64,000 bases of DNA from Streptomyces sp. WMMB303 (GCF_029351045.1 NZ_JARKIN010000001.1:6169001-6233000); one strand, 5' to 3'; counted from the stretch's first letter, positions 26,798-35,883 are shown. Program-made: numbers and translations. The notes: generated by a model not told the origin, from the sequence alone.

Positions 26798-27325
26798 GTG
26801 ACGTGGACCATTCACCCCGAACCCGTGCGGAGCCCGGCCGCGGTCGCCACCGTGCGCGCCTACATCGGCGAGATCGCCGGCCGGTACTACGGCCGCCCGG
26901 CGACCGAGCAGGAGATCGACGCGGCGCTGGCAGCGGAGCCGGACGACGCACTCACCCCGCCCGAGGGCGCCTTCCTGCTGGCCCGCGCGCACACCGACGG
27001 CGCCGTCGCCGGCTGTGCGGCCGTCCTGATGGTGGCGCCCACGACGGCCGAGATCCGCCGCGTCTGGGTCGCCCCGCACGCCCGCAAGGGTGGTCTGGGC
27101 AAGCTGCTGGTCAACACCGTCGAGGGCACCGCGCTACGGATGGGTGCCGCGAGGGTACGGCTGGACACCCGGCACGACCTGGTGGAGGCCAGGCGGCTGT
27201 ACGCGCGGCTCGGGTACGCGGAGATCGCCCCGTTCAACGATTCGCCCTACGCCGACCACTGGTTCGGCAAGCAGCTCACCCCGGTGCCCGTCCCGCCGCC
27301 GGAGCCGACACACGCGCCGGAGTAG
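26798..27325 (+). CDS. GNAT family N-acetyltransferase
   Basis: A 175-residue protein with the acetyl-CoA segment VAPHARKGGLGKLLVNTVEG and the C-terminal LYARLGYAEIAPF. It begins at GTG 26798; no purine-rich ribosome site precedes it, so it may be leaderless. The substrate is unknown. It converges on nnrD with a hairpin between. Confidence 0.88.
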   Translation: MTWTIHPEPVRSPAAVATVRAYIGEIAGRYYGRPATEQEIDAALAAEPDDALTPPEGAFLLARAHTDGAVAGCAAVLMVAPTTAEIRRVWVAPHARKGGLGKLLVNTVEGTALRMGAARVRLDTRHDLVEARRLYARLGYAEIAPFNDSPYADHWFGKQLTPVPVPPPEPTHAPE

Positions 27326-27354
27326 GCCACCGACCCGACGCGCCGGAGCGGACC

Positions 27355-27373
27355 GCCCGCCCCGGGGGCGGGC
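27355..27373. terminator. Hairpin between GNAT gene and nnrD
   Basis: GCCCGCCCC / GGGGCGGGC arms (9 bp) around one base lie between two convergent genes, 30 nt after the acetyltransferase stop. Confidence 0.5.
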
Positions 27374-27407
27374 CGAGTGCAGCACCAGCGCGGCAGAGGC
27401 AGGTCCT

Positions 27408-28898
27408 TCACGCCTCCCGCAGGACGTCCTGCCACGCGGGGGCCAGCGTCTCGGCGAGGTCCGTCGCGGCGGGCGGGTCGGGGGCCAGCCGACCGGCGAG
27501 GCCGTGCAGATAGGCGGCGGCGGAGCCGGCGTCGAGCGCGGAGAGCCCGGCCGCCAGCAGTCCTCCGGCCAGCCCGGTGAGCACATCGCCGCTGCCCGCC
27601 GTCGCCAGCCATCCCGTACCGGTCGGATTCACCCGCACGGGGGACATCGGGGCCTCGTCGGTGCCGGGCGGTTCGGCGACCAGCGTCGTGGAGCCCTTGA
27701 GCAGCACGGTGGCCCCGGTGCGCCGGGCCAGCTCGCGCACCGCGGCCAGCCGGCCCGCCTCGACTTCCTCGCGGGCCGTGCCGAGCAGCGCCGCGGCCTC
27801 CCCGGCGTGCGGCGTCAGCAGGGTGGGGGCGGTACGGGCGCGCACCGCGTCCGGGTCCATCAGCCGCAGCCCGTCCGCGTCCACGAGCACGGGTACATCT
27901 GCGGCCAGCACCTCCTCCACGGCCTGGCGGGCGGCCGGTTCGTCGCCCAGCCCGGGGCCGACGGCCCACGCCTGCACCCGCCCGGCGTGCCCGGGCGGCC
28001 CCTCCGAGACCAGGGTCTCCGGATAGCGGGAGACCACCGCCTCCGTGCCCGGCCCCACGTACCGCACCGCGCCGGCGCCGCTGCGCAGCGCCCCGGAGAC
28101 GGCCAGCACCGCGGCCCCCGGATAGCGGCCGGAGCCCGCGACGACGCCGACCACGCCACGCCGGTACTTGTCGCTCTCCGCCTGCGGCCTCGGCAGCAGG
28201 CGGGCCACGTCCGCGTGCTGGAGGGCCGCCACGTCCGGGACGGCGGGCAGGTGCGGCTCCAGACCGATGTCGATCAGCCGGACGGCGCCGGACAGCTCGC
28301 GGGCCGGGTCGACCAGCAGGCCCGGCTTGTACGCGCCGAACGTGACCGTGGCTCCGGCGGGCAGCACCGGACCCGGCACCTCGCCGGTGTCGGCGGCCAC
28401 CCCGCTGGGCAGGTCCACGGCGACGACCGGCACCCCCGCCTCCCGCACCAGGTCGGCCAGTTCGACGGCGGCGGGCCGCAGTCCGCCCGTGCCGCCGATT
28501 CCGACGATCCCGTCCAGCACCAGATCGGCCCGGGCCAGCAGGGGAGCCACCGGCGCGGCGACGCCCTCCACCACCGCACCCGGCGCGGGCAGCACCCGCC
28601 CCCCGGCGGCCCGCAGCGCGGCCAGCCCGCCCTCGTGCGTGCGTTCGGGCGCCAACAGCACCGCCGTCACCCCCGCGCCGCGCCGGGCCAGCCGGGCACC
28701 CGCGTAGAGCGCGTCCCCACCGTTGTCGCCGCTGCCGACGAGCAGCACCACCCGGGCTCCGTAGGTCCGCCCCAGCAGGCCCCTGCACGCCGCCGCCAGC
28801 CCGGCGGCGGCACGCTGCATCAGCGCGCCCTCCGGCAGCCGGGCCATGAGCGCCGCCTCGGCGGCACGGACGGTCTGCACCCCGTAACCAGTCCTCAT
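27408..28898 (-). CDS. nnrD: Bifunctional NAD(P)H-hydrate epimerase / ADP-dependent dehydratase
   Basis: A 496-residue repair enzyme. The N-terminal YjeF-type epimerase (about 1-215) has LLVGSGDNGGDALYAGARLA and AVDLPSGVAADTG. The C-terminal kinase-like dehydratase (about 230-490) has LLTPHAGEAAALLG and TAGSGDVLTGLAGGLLA. Together they restore hydrated NADH/NADPH. acpS lies 48 nt upstream on the same strand, a common order. Confidence 0.95.
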   Translation of the reverse strand: MRTGYGVQTVRAAEAALMARLPEGALMQRAAAGLAAACRGLLGRTYGARVVLLVGSGDNGGDALYAGARLARRGAGVTAVLLAPERTHEGGLAALRAAGGRVLPAPGAVVEGVAAPVAPLLARADLVLDGIVGIGGTGGLRPAAVELADLVREAGVPVVAVDLPSGVAADTGEVPGPVLPAGATVTFGAYKPGLLVDPARELSGAVRLIDIGLEPHLPAVPDVAALQHADVARLLPRPQAESDKYRRGVVGVVAGSGRYPGAAVLAVSGALRSGAGAVRYVGPGTEAVVSRYPETLVSEGPPGHAGRVQAWAVGPGLGDEPAARQAVEEVLAADVPVLVDADGLRLMDPDAVRARTAPTLLTPHAGEAAALLGTAREEVEAGRLAAVRELARRTGATVLLKGSTTLVAEPPGTDEAPMSPVRVNPTGTGWLATAGSGDVLTGLAGGLLAAGLSALDAGSAAAYLHGLAGRLAPDPPAATDLAETLAPAWQDVLREA

Positions 28899-28946
28899 GC
28901 CCCCAGTGTGGCGTCCGTCTCATCCCCTCGCGCCTCGGGGGCGGGC

Positions 28947-29315
28947 TCAGCCCTCCGCGACGACGACGGCCGAGGCGACCCCGGCGTCGTGCGAGAGGGA
29001 GACATGCCAGCCTCGCACTCCCAACTCGGCGGCGCTGCGCGCGACCGTGCCGCGCACCCGCAGATAAGGCCGCCCCGAGTCGGCGGTGCACACCTCGGCG
29101 TCGGTCCAGCGCAGTCCGCCGGGCGCGCCCAGCGCCTTGGCCAGCGCCTCCTTCGCCGCGAACCGGGCGGCCAGCGAGGCCGTGCCGCGCCGTTCGCCGC
29201 TGGGCAGCCACAGCTCGCGGTCGACGAAGATCCGGTCCGCCATACCGGGGGTCCGCGCCAGCGAGGCGGCGAACCGGTCGATCTCCGCGACGTCGATCCC
29301 CACCCCGATGATCAT
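28947..29315 (-). CDS. acpS: Holo-[acyl-carrier-protein] synthase
   Basis: A 122-residue phosphopantetheinyl transferase. The metal site is GVGIDVAEIDRF at the N-terminus and the glutamate lies in ARFAAKEALAKALG. It activates the acyl carrier protein of fatty-acid and possibly polyketide synthesis. The ATG at 29315 has GGAAG upstream and gives the canonical start MIIGVGIDV. Confidence 0.96.
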   Translation of the reverse strand: MIIGVGIDVAEIDRFAASLARTPGMADRIFVDRELWLPSGERRGTASLAARFAAKEALAKALGAPGGLRWTDAEVCTADSGRPYLRVRGTVARSAAELGVRGWHVSLSHDAGVASAVVVAEG

Positions 29316-29454
29316 TGCTGTCCCACTTCCGCACACCCATCCCGGCCGTACCGCCGCACCGCCGTATCGCCGTCCTGCCGCGACCGCGCCGCGCGTCACC
29401 GACGGGGTGAGGGTACGCGCCGCGACGGCGCGGAACGCGCTCTCCCCCGCCGGA

Positions 29455-29700
29455 TCACTCGCCCCGTGCCATGCGCTCTATGGCGTCCTCCATCAACTCC
29501 AGGTACTCCGACTCCTCGCAGCGCGGCTTGCTGCCCATCACGTACAGCTCCAGCGAGTCCGTCAGGTCCTCGGTCAGGTCCTCGTCGGGGAGGCCGTCGG
29601 CCAGGTCGCTGTAGACGTGCCCGGCGTGGCCGGTCAGCGCAGCGGCATCGGAGGTGCGGCGGAGGCGAGGGCGACGTATGCGACTCAAGGGGTGCGACAT
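29455..29700 (-). CDS. Small conserved hypothetical protein
   Basis: 81 residues. The N-terminus is strongly basic (RIRRPRLRR) and the rest acidic, with LADGLPDEDLTEDLTDSLEL and a cysteine in KPRCEESEYLELMEDAIERM. I recognise no domain. It lies 139 nt upstream of acpS on the same strand. Confidence 0.6.
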   Translation of the reverse strand: MSHPLSRIRRPRLRRTSDAAALTGHAGHVYSDLADGLPDEDLTEDLTDSLELYVMGSKPRCEESEYLELMEDAIERMARGE

Positions 29701-30145
29701 GGGCGGAACATAGCCCCCATCGGCACACCACGTACACCGTTTGTCCGCAGATTGTCCGACCGATATGACCGGCAGCCGTCCACGGAGCACGCCTGCGACC
29801 CGCGACGCTGCGCCCCAGCCACCGGGAACGGCGGACGACAGCGGCCCCAGGGGGTTACCGGAGGTCCACAGCCCCGGCCGCCGGCACCCCGCGCCACCCG
29901 CGCAGAATGGCACCGTGCCCACCCGGGGCCGGGCCACCCTCCAGCTCCACAAGGCGGCCGACCACACGGTGCAGCGGCTGTCCCTGCGCAAGCTGTGACC
30001 ACCCCGGGACAGGCGAGACCCGCAGCGGGGCAGGAGTGGCGCCGGGGCCGGGCGTGGCCCCGGGCAGCCGGTGACCGGGGACAGCCGACGAGACCGGAGG
30101 GACGGCGGGACGCGCCGCGCCCCGCCCCCTGCCCCGCGGTTCCGG
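29701..30145. other. 445-nt gap between the 81-residue gene and glmM
   Basis: No gene is well supported. A short rightward frame from GTG 29916 to 29998 would encode 27 residues ending LHKAADHTVQRLSLRKL with every third base G or C, but has no clear ribosome site. Genes I would expect here from other Streptomyces (coaA, glmS) are absent. Confidence 0.5.
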
Positions 30146-31519
30146 TCAGCCCAGTGCGCGCTTGACCACATCCGCGAGCCGCCCCGCGACCGCGCGCGCG
30201 TGCTCGATGTCCGCGGCCTCCACCATCACCCGCACCAGCGGCTCGGTCCCGGAGGGGCGCAGCAGCACCCGGCCGGTCTCCCCCAGCTCCCGCTCCGCCT
30301 CCGCGACGGCGGAGAGCAGCTCGGGCGCGGTCGCCACCCGCGCCCTGTCCACGTCCGGCACGTTCACCAGCACCTGCGGAAGCCGCTCCATCACCCCGGC
30401 CAGCTCCGCCAGCGGCCTGCCGCTGGCGGCGACGCGCGCCGCCAGCATCAGACCGGTCAGCGTGCCGTCGCCGGTGGTGGCGTGGTCGAGCACGATCACG
30501 TGCCCGGACTGCTCGCCGCCGAGCGAGAACCCGCCACGCTTCATCTCCTCCAGCACATACCGGTCGCCGACCGCCGTCTGCAGCAGTTCGACACCCGCCC
30601 GCTCCATGGCGAGCTTGAAGCCGAGATTGGACATCACCGTCGCGACGACGGTGTCCTTGCGGAGCTGCCCGGCCTCCTTCATGGCGAGCGCGAGCACGGC
30701 GAGGATCTGGTCGCCGTCCACCTCGTGCCCGGCCCCGTCGACGGCCAGGCACCGGTCGGCGTCGCCGTCGTGCGCCACACCGAAGTCCGCGCCGTGCCGC
30801 ACGACGGCCTCGCGCAGCCCGTCGATATGGGTGGAGCCGCAGTCGTCGTTGATGTTGAGACCGTCGGGATCCGTGCCGATGGTGACCACGTCGGCCCCGG
30901 CCCGCGCGAACGCCTCCGGTGAGACACGCGCCGCGGCGCCGTGCGCCCCGTCGATGACGACCTTCAGCCCGTCGAGCCGGTTCGGCAGCACACCGACCAG
31001 GTGGGCGACGTAGTTGTCGAAGCCCTCGTCGTAGTCCTTGACCCGGCCCACCCCGGCACCGGTGGGCCGCGCCCACGGCTCGCCGGCCGTGTGCTCGCGG
31101 TGCAGGGCCTCGATCCGGTCCTCCAGCTCGTCGGCCAGCTTGTGGCCGCCGCGGGCGAAGAACTTGATGCCGTTGTCGGGCATCGGGTTGTGGCTGGCCG
31201 ACAGCATCACGCCCAGGTCGGCACCGAGGGAGCCGGTCAGATAGGCCACGGCGGGCGTCGGCAGCACGCCGACCCGCAGCACGTCGGCCCCGGCGCTGGC
31301 CAGCCCCGCCACGACGGCGGCCTCCAGGAACTCGCCCGAGGCCCGCGGGTCCCGGCCCACGACGGCGACCGGCCGGGAGCTCTCCCGTTCCGCCTCGGCG
31401 CCGGTCTGCGCCTCGGTGAGCACATGGGCCGCCGCGACGGACAGCCCGAGCGCCAGTTCGGCCGTCAGCCCCTCATTGGCGACGCCGCGTACGCCGTCGG
31501 TTCCGAAGAGTCGTGCCAC
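30146..31519 (-). CDS. glmM: Phosphoglucosamine mutase
   Basis: A 457-residue enzyme converting glucosamine-6-phosphate to glucosamine-1-phosphate for UDP-GlcNAc. The phosphoserine loop is SASHNPMPDNG (Ser108), the metal loop DGDADRCLAVD, and the phosphate site RPSGTEPLVRVMVE. GTG 31519 with GGAGG at good spacing gives the start ARLFGTDGVRG. It lies downstream of rplM-rpsI on the same strand, behind a strong terminator. Confidence 0.97.
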   Translation of the reverse strand: MARLFGTDGVRGVANEGLTAELALGLSVAAAHVLTEAQTGAEAERESSRPVAVVGRDPRASGEFLEAAVVAGLASAGADVLRVGVLPTPAVAYLTGSLGADLGVMLSASHNPMPDNGIKFFARGGHKLADELEDRIEALHREHTAGEPWARPTGAGVGRVKDYDEGFDNYVAHLVGVLPNRLDGLKVVIDGAHGAAARVSPEAFARAGADVVTIGTDPDGLNINDDCGSTHIDGLREAVVRHGADFGVAHDGDADRCLAVDGAGHEVDGDQILAVLALAMKEAGQLRKDTVVATVMSNLGFKLAMERAGVELLQTAVGDRYVLEEMKRGGFSLGGEQSGHVIVLDHATTGDGTLTGLMLAARVAASGRPLAELAGVMERLPQVLVNVPDVDRARVATAPELLSAVAEAERELGETGRVLLRPSGTEPLVRVMVEAADIEHARAVAGRLADVVKRALG

Positions 31520-31722
31520 AGTCGTTCCTCCGAGTTCTGGGGGCGTTGTGCGGGATGGTGCGCGTTGTTCACCGGGCGGACCCCGGAGGCCCGGCACACC
31601 AGGTATACGCCCCGTGGCCGGCGTGGCCGGCGTGGCCGCGCGGGCGCCGCCGTCACCGCGCCGGATGTCCTACCGGATGCGGCCGGGTGCCGGGCCGAGA
31701 GTCGGGACCGGCCCGAACGACC

Positions 31723-31763
31723 GATGCCCCGTCGGCACCGAAGAGAGGTGCCGACGGGGCATC
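31723..31763 (-). terminator. Terminator of rplM-rpsI
   Basis: A perfect 17-bp hairpin (arms GATGCCCCGTCGGCACC / GGTGCCGACGGGGCATC, 7-nt loop) lies 29 nt after the rpsI stop. It is one of the strongest inverted repeats in the window. Confidence 0.9.
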
Positions 31764-31791
31764 CGGAAAGCTCGCAGCAGCGAGCGCCGGG

Positions 31792-32295
31792 TCAGCGCTT
31801 GCTGTACTGCGTGCCCTTGCGGGCCTTCTTGAGACCGGCCTTCTTGCGCTCGACCGCACGGTCGTCACGCGTGAGGAAGCCGGCCTTCTTCAGCGGGCCG
31901 CGGTTGTTGTCCACGTCCGCCTCGTTCAGCGCACGGGCCACACCCAGGCGCAGCGCACCGGCCTGGCCGGAGATGCCGCCGCCGGAGATGCGGGCGACCA
32001 CGTCGTAGCGGTCGTCCAGCTCCAGCACCTTGAACGGCTCGTTGACTTCCTGCTGGTGCACCTTGTTGGGGAAGTAGCCCTCCAGGGTGCGACCGTTGAT
32101 CTTCCACCGACCGGAGCCCGGGATGATCCGGACACGGGCGATGGCGTTCTTGCGGCGACCGGTGCCGGCGGCCGGCTGCGGGTCGCCGAAGCGGGAGGCG
32201 AGGGACTCGGAGGTGTACTCCTCCGGGGCCTCGGGGGTCTCGGTCGTGTACTCCTCGACGCCCTCGACGGGGGTCTCGGCGGTGGTCTCGGCCAC
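31792..32295 (-). CDS. rpsI: 30S ribosomal protein uS9
   Basis: 167 residues with the conserved start of the S9 fold (GTGRRKNAIARVRI) and the basic C-terminus KKARKGTQYSKR that reaches the P site. A Glu/Thr-rich N-terminal extension of about 40 residues is usual in actinobacteria. It follows rplM by 41 nt. Confidence 0.98.
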   Translation of the reverse strand: MAETTAETPVEGVEEYTTETPEAPEEYTSESLASRFGDPQPAAGTGRRKNAIARVRIIPGSGRWKINGRTLEGYFPNKVHQQEVNEPFKVLELDDRYDVVARISGGGISGQAGALRLGVARALNEADVDNNRGPLKKAGFLTRDDRAVERKKAGLKKARKGTQYSKR

Positions 32296-32336
32296 GATTC
32301 TCCTCAGCTTCTCTTCAGTCTTAGGGGTGGCCGGAC

Positions 32337-32780
32337 TTACTGCGCGACCTGGCTGATCTCGAACGGCACGGGCTGCTGAGCACCGTGGGGGTGCTGGTCG
32401 CCCGCGTAGACCTTCAGCTTCGAGAGCATCTGACGGCCCAGGGTGTTCTTGGGGAGCATGCCCTTGACGGCCTTCTCCACCGCCTTCTCCGGGGACTTCT
32501 CCAGCAGCTCGTCGTAGCGGACGGAGCGCAGACCACCCGGGTACCCGGAGTGGCGGTAGGCCATCTTCTGGGTGCGCTTGTTGCCGGAGAGGTGCACCTT
32601 GTCGGCGTTGATGATGATGACGAAGTCACCGGTGTCGACGTGGGGCGCGTACACGGGCTTGTGCTTACCCCGCAGGAGAGTGGCGGCCTGGGAGGCCAGC
32701 CGGCCGAGGACGACGTCCTGGGCGTCGATGACGTGCCACTGGCGCTGAATGTCGCCAGGCTTGGGGCTGTACGTACGCAC
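32337..32780 (-). CDS. rplM: 50S ribosomal protein uL13
   Basis: 147 residues from GTG 32780, giving RTYSPKPGDIQRQWHVIDA. HSGYPGGLRSVRYDELLEK and KGMLPKNTLGRQMLSKLKVY are L13 signatures. It is first in the rplM-rpsI operon; two tandem promoters and a leader hairpin lie upstream. Confidence 0.98.
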   Translation of the reverse strand: MRTYSPKPGDIQRQWHVIDAQDVVLGRLASQAATLLRGKHKPVYAPHVDTGDFVIIINADKVHLSGNKRTQKMAYRHSGYPGGLRSVRYDELLEKSPEKAVEKAVKGMLPKNTLGRQMLSKLKVYAGDQHPHGAQQPVPFEISQVAQ

Positions 32781-32852
32781 GGTCGTAGCCTTCGCTTCTT
32801 CAGTGATTGGGTCCTGACAGGGCCAACCAGGCAGATCACGACAGGCAAGATC

Positions 32853-32876
32853 GCATGCGGTGACGCATCCGCATGC
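32853..32876 (-). promoter_or_regulatory. Hairpin in the rplM leader
   Basis: GCATGCGG / CCGCATGC arms (8 bp) with an 8-nt loop sit 73 nt before the rplM start. Ribosomal operons often use leader structures for feedback; that role here is inference. I see no Rfam-type L13 leader by eye. Confidence 0.45.
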
Positions 32877-32905
32877 TGATCGCTGGTCATCGACCGGTAG
32901 GCCGG

Positions 32906-32935
32906 TGTATAGACCCCCCACGTGAGAACAGGCAA
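32906..32935 (-). promoter_or_regulatory. rplM promoter P2
   Basis: TTGCCT, 18 bases, TATACA on the rplM strand, about 125 nt before the start codon. Confidence 0.6.
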
Positions 32936-32958
32936 GCCAATACACACAACGAACCAGC

Positions 32959-32988
32959 AGGATACCGACCCTCCCCCGCAAGGGTCAA
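32959..32988 (-). promoter_or_regulatory. rplM promoter P1
   Basis: TTGACC, 18 bases, TATCCT on the rplM strand, 53 bp upstream of P2. Both are housekeeping (HrdB-like) in form. The rest of the 350-nt gap to 33130 holds only three imperfect CACCCCACGGCC-type repeats near 33050-33110. Confidence 0.65.
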
Positions 32989-33130
32989 AACAGCCCCCGG
33001 ACGGCCTCCGCACCCCGCCCCGGGGCGCCGGGATCCGCCGCCCCGACCGGGACACCCCACGGCCTCGGGCTTCACCCCACGGCCAGCCGCGGCCTTCACC
33101 CCAGGGCCTCGGGCGGCACCTCCAGCGAAC

Positions 33131-34804
33131 TCACCGCTTCCGCACCACCCGGCCCTCGTCCCACACCGGCTCCGCGGACTCCCGGACCCGGCCGTCGGCA
33201 CCGAAGACGAGATAGCGGTCGAAGGAGCGGGCGAACCAGCGGTCGTGCGTCACCGCCACCACCGTCCCCTCGAACGCCTCCAGCCCCTCCTGCAACGCCT
33301 CCGCCGACTCCAGGTCCAGGTTGTCCGTCGGCTCGTCCAGCAGCAGGGCCGTCGCCCCGGCCAGCTCCAGCAGCAGGATCTGGAAGCGCGCCTGCTGCCC
33401 GCCGGACAGCCGCTCGAAGGTCAGCTGGGCCTGCCGCGTCAGCTCGTACCGGCGCAGCACCGACATCGCGGCGCCGCGGTCCCGGGCGTGCTCCTTCCAC
33501 AGGATGTCCAGCAGGGTGCGGCCCTCCAGCTCGAACGAGGGGACGCCGGCGCCCGGCGCCGCCGCAGAGGGGCGGTGGCCGGGCGACGGGTGGGCGTGGG
33601 TCTGCGCGAAGTGGCCCGGCACCACGCGGGCGCCCAGCTTCCAGGCACCCGTGTGCGCCACGTCCCCACCCGCCAGCAGCCGCAGGAAGTGCGACTTGCC
33701 CGACCCGTTGGAGCCCAGCACCGCGACCCGTTCGCCGTAGAAGACCTCCAGGTCGAAGGGGTGCATCAGGCCGGTCAGCTCCAGACCGGCGCAGGTGATC
33801 GCCCGCACCCCGGTACGGCCGCCCCGCAGCCGCATCCGGATGTCCTGCTCACGCGGCGGCTCCAGTGGCGGCCCCGCCTCCTCGAACTTCTGCAGCCTGG
33901 TGCGGGCCGCCTGCAACCGCGAGGCCATGTCGGAGTTGAAGGCGGCCTTCTGCTTGTACATGACCACCAGCCGCTTGAGCTTCGCGTGCTCCTCGTCCCA
34001 GCGCCGCCGCAACTCCTCGAACCGCGCGAACCGCTCCCGGCGCGCCGCGTGGTACGTCTCGAAGCCGCCTCCGTGCACCCACACGTCGCTGCCCGCAGCG
34101 CCCGGCTCCACGCTGACGATGCGATCGGCGGCGCGGGCCAGCAACTCCCGGTCGTGGGAGATGAACAGCACCGTCTTGGCCGTCTCGCGGAGCCGGTCCT
34201 CCAGCCACCGCTTGCCCGGGACGTCCAGATAGTTGTCCGGCTCGTCCAGCAGCAGCACCTCGTCCGTGCCGCGCAGCAGCGACTCCAGGACGAGCCGCTT
34301 CTGCTCCCCGCCGGAGAGAGTGCGCACCTGCCGCCACTGCGCCTTCTCGTAGGGGACGCCCAGCGCGGCGACCGTGCACACGTCCCACAGCGTCTCCGCC
34401 TCGTACCCGCGTGCCTCCGCCCAGTCGGCGAGCGCCTGCGCGTACCGCATCTGCGCCGCCTCGTCGTCGACGGTCATCACCGCGTACTCGGCGTCGTCCA
34501 GCGCCCGCGCCGCCGCCCTGATCCGCGGATGCGCCACGGAGACCAGCAGATCGCGGACCGTGCTCTCGTCCCGGGCGCTGCCCACGAACTGCGGCATCAC
34601 CCCCAGGCCGCCGCTGACGGTCACCGTGCCGCCGTCCGGGGTGATCTCCCCGGCGATCAGCCGCAACAGCGTCGTCTTGCCCGCGCCGTTCGCTCCCACC
34701 AGCGCCACCGAGGAGCCCTCGCCCACGCGCAGCGACGCGTCGTCGAAGAGCGCTCTCCCGTCGGGCAGCAGGAAATCCAGATGCGCGACCTCGACATGTC
34801 CCAT
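33131..34804 (-). CDS. ABC-F family ATP-binding protein
   Basis: 557 residues with two nucleotide-binding domains and no membrane part. Walker A motifs are GANGAGKTT and GSNGSGKS; signatures are LSGGEQ and LSGGQQ; Walker B segments are VLLLDEPDNYLDVP and ALLLDEPTDNLDLE. The linker between them is charged and helical. ABC-F proteins act on the ribosome as translation factors or antibiotic-target protectors. Which applies is not shown. ATG 34804 is 66 nt from a divergent membrane-protein gene. Confidence 0.93.
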   Translation of the reverse strand: MGHVEVAHLDFLLPDGRALFDDASLRVGEGSSVALVGANGAGKTTLLRLIAGEITPDGGTVTVSGGLGVMPQFVGSARDESTVRDLLVSVAHPRIRAAARALDDAEYAVMTVDDEAAQMRYAQALADWAEARGYEAETLWDVCTVAALGVPYEKAQWRQVRTLSGGEQKRLVLESLLRGTDEVLLLDEPDNYLDVPGKRWLEDRLRETAKTVLFISHDRELLARAADRIVSVEPGAAGSDVWVHGGGFETYHAARRERFARFEELRRRWDEEHAKLKRLVVMYKQKAAFNSDMASRLQAARTRLQKFEEAGPPLEPPREQDIRMRLRGGRTGVRAITCAGLELTGLMHPFDLEVFYGERVAVLGSNGSGKSHFLRLLAGGDVAHTGAWKLGARVVPGHFAQTHAHPSPGHRPSAAAPGAGVPSFELEGRTLLDILWKEHARDRGAAMSVLRRYELTRQAQLTFERLSGGQQARFQILLLELAGATALLLDEPTDNLDLESAEALQEGLEAFEGTVVAVTHDRWFARSFDRYLVFGADGRVRESAEPVWDEGRVVRKR

Positions 34805-34858
34805 GAACCCGATTGTCACGGTCCGACGACGCCCGATCCAAGCGAATATCGCGCGCAA

Positions 34859-34864
34859 TAGGAT
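34859..34864 (+). promoter_or_regulatory. Candidate -10 element of a leaderless gene
   Basis: TAGGAT ends six bases before the ATG at 34871, and no Shine-Dalgarno sequence lies between. This spacing fits transcription starting at or near the ATG. Confidence 0.45.
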
Positions 34865-34870
34865 ACGGCC

Positions 34871-35791
34871 ATGAGCTTTGGGCAGGGGGGACCTCCGTGG
34901 GGTTCCCAAGGCGGACCCGACGGGCAGTGGGGCGGCGGCCCCGGCGAGCACAACTCCGGGCACCTCCGCGGATCGGGCCCCGACTGGGCGGCACTCGCCG
35001 AGCAGGCCGAGCGCAGCCGCACCCGGCGGCGGCGCTGGCTGATGGCGGGCGGCGGAGCCCTGGCGACCGCCGCCGTGGCGGGCATCGTCGCGGTGGCCGT
35101 CGTCAACGAGAACGGTTCGCAGGCCTCCGACAAGCCCTCGGACAGCCTGCCGCCCTCCTCGAGCGTCCCGCCGGGTGACAAGGACCCGGAACCGACTTTC
35201 AAGGACGAGCCGCCGCCCCCGGCACCGCCGCGGGACTTCATCTCGGACGCCTCCCGGGACAAGGCCCCGCTGAGCGCCAAGACGCTCTACCCCACCCGCC
35301 GCGTCACCATCAATGACCGCCCCTACAAGCTGACCAGGACCGACTCCGACAAGGACTGCGCGGCGGCCGCGCACGCGGGGCTGGGACCGGTGCTGACCCG
35401 CAACAACTGCACCGCCCTCTTCCGCGCCACCTACACCCGCGACGGCATCGCCGTCACGGTGGGGATAGCCGTCTTCAAGGACGCCGCCACCGCCGAGAAG
35501 GTCAAGAAGCAGTACCAGCCCAACCTGGTCGCACTCCCCGGCGGCGGCGTCCCCGACTTCTGCCGCACGGTCACCTGCCGCACCACGGCCAACTCGCTGG
35601 GCCGGTACGCGTACTTCACCATCGCCGGCCGCACCGACGGCCAACCCTCCGGAGCGGGCGACAAGAAGGCCCAGCAGGCCGCCCTCGACGGCTCCAACTA
35701 CGCCTATGCACGGGTCCTCAAGCGCGGCAAGGACCAGTCCGAGGCGGCCGCGAAGTCCCCGGAGGCGGAGAAGTCCGCCGAGTCGGACTGA
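34871..35791 (+). CDS. Membrane-anchored secreted protein of unknown function
   Basis: 306 residues. A Gly/Pro-rich cytoplasmic N-terminus is followed by RTRRRRW and one membrane span (AGGGALATAAVAGIVAVAVV, about 60-80). A Ser/Pro linker then leads to an extracytoplasmic domain with four Cys (DCAAAAHAG, NNCTALF, FCRTVTC) that probably form two disulphides. No enzyme motif is visible. The Lys/Glu-rich C-terminus looks disordered. Confidence 0.8.
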   Translation: MSFGQGGPPWGSQGGPDGQWGGGPGEHNSGHLRGSGPDWAALAEQAERSRTRRRRWLMAGGGALATAAVAGIVAVAVVNENGSQASDKPSDSLPPSSSVPPGDKDPEPTFKDEPPPPAPPRDFISDASRDKAPLSAKTLYPTRRVTINDRPYKLTRTDSDKDCAAAAHAGLGPVLTRNNCTALFRATYTRDGIAVTVGIAVFKDAATAEKVKKQYQPNLVALPGGGVPDFCRTVTCRTTANSLGRYAYFTIAGRTDGQPSGAGDKKAQQAALDGSNYAYARVLKRGKDQSEAAAKSPEAEKSAESD

Positions 35792-35883
35792 CCACCGGAG
35801 CGTCCCGGCGGGCACCTACCGGGCGCGCGGCGTCCGGCCCTGAGCCGGCGGGCCGCACCCACCCGCGCCCGCGCCGCGCCACG

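Noticed and set aside
26773..26800. TTGACG near the GNAT gene start as a -35 element
   Set aside because: Only 20 nt separate it from the GTG, leaving no room for a correctly spaced -10 and start site.
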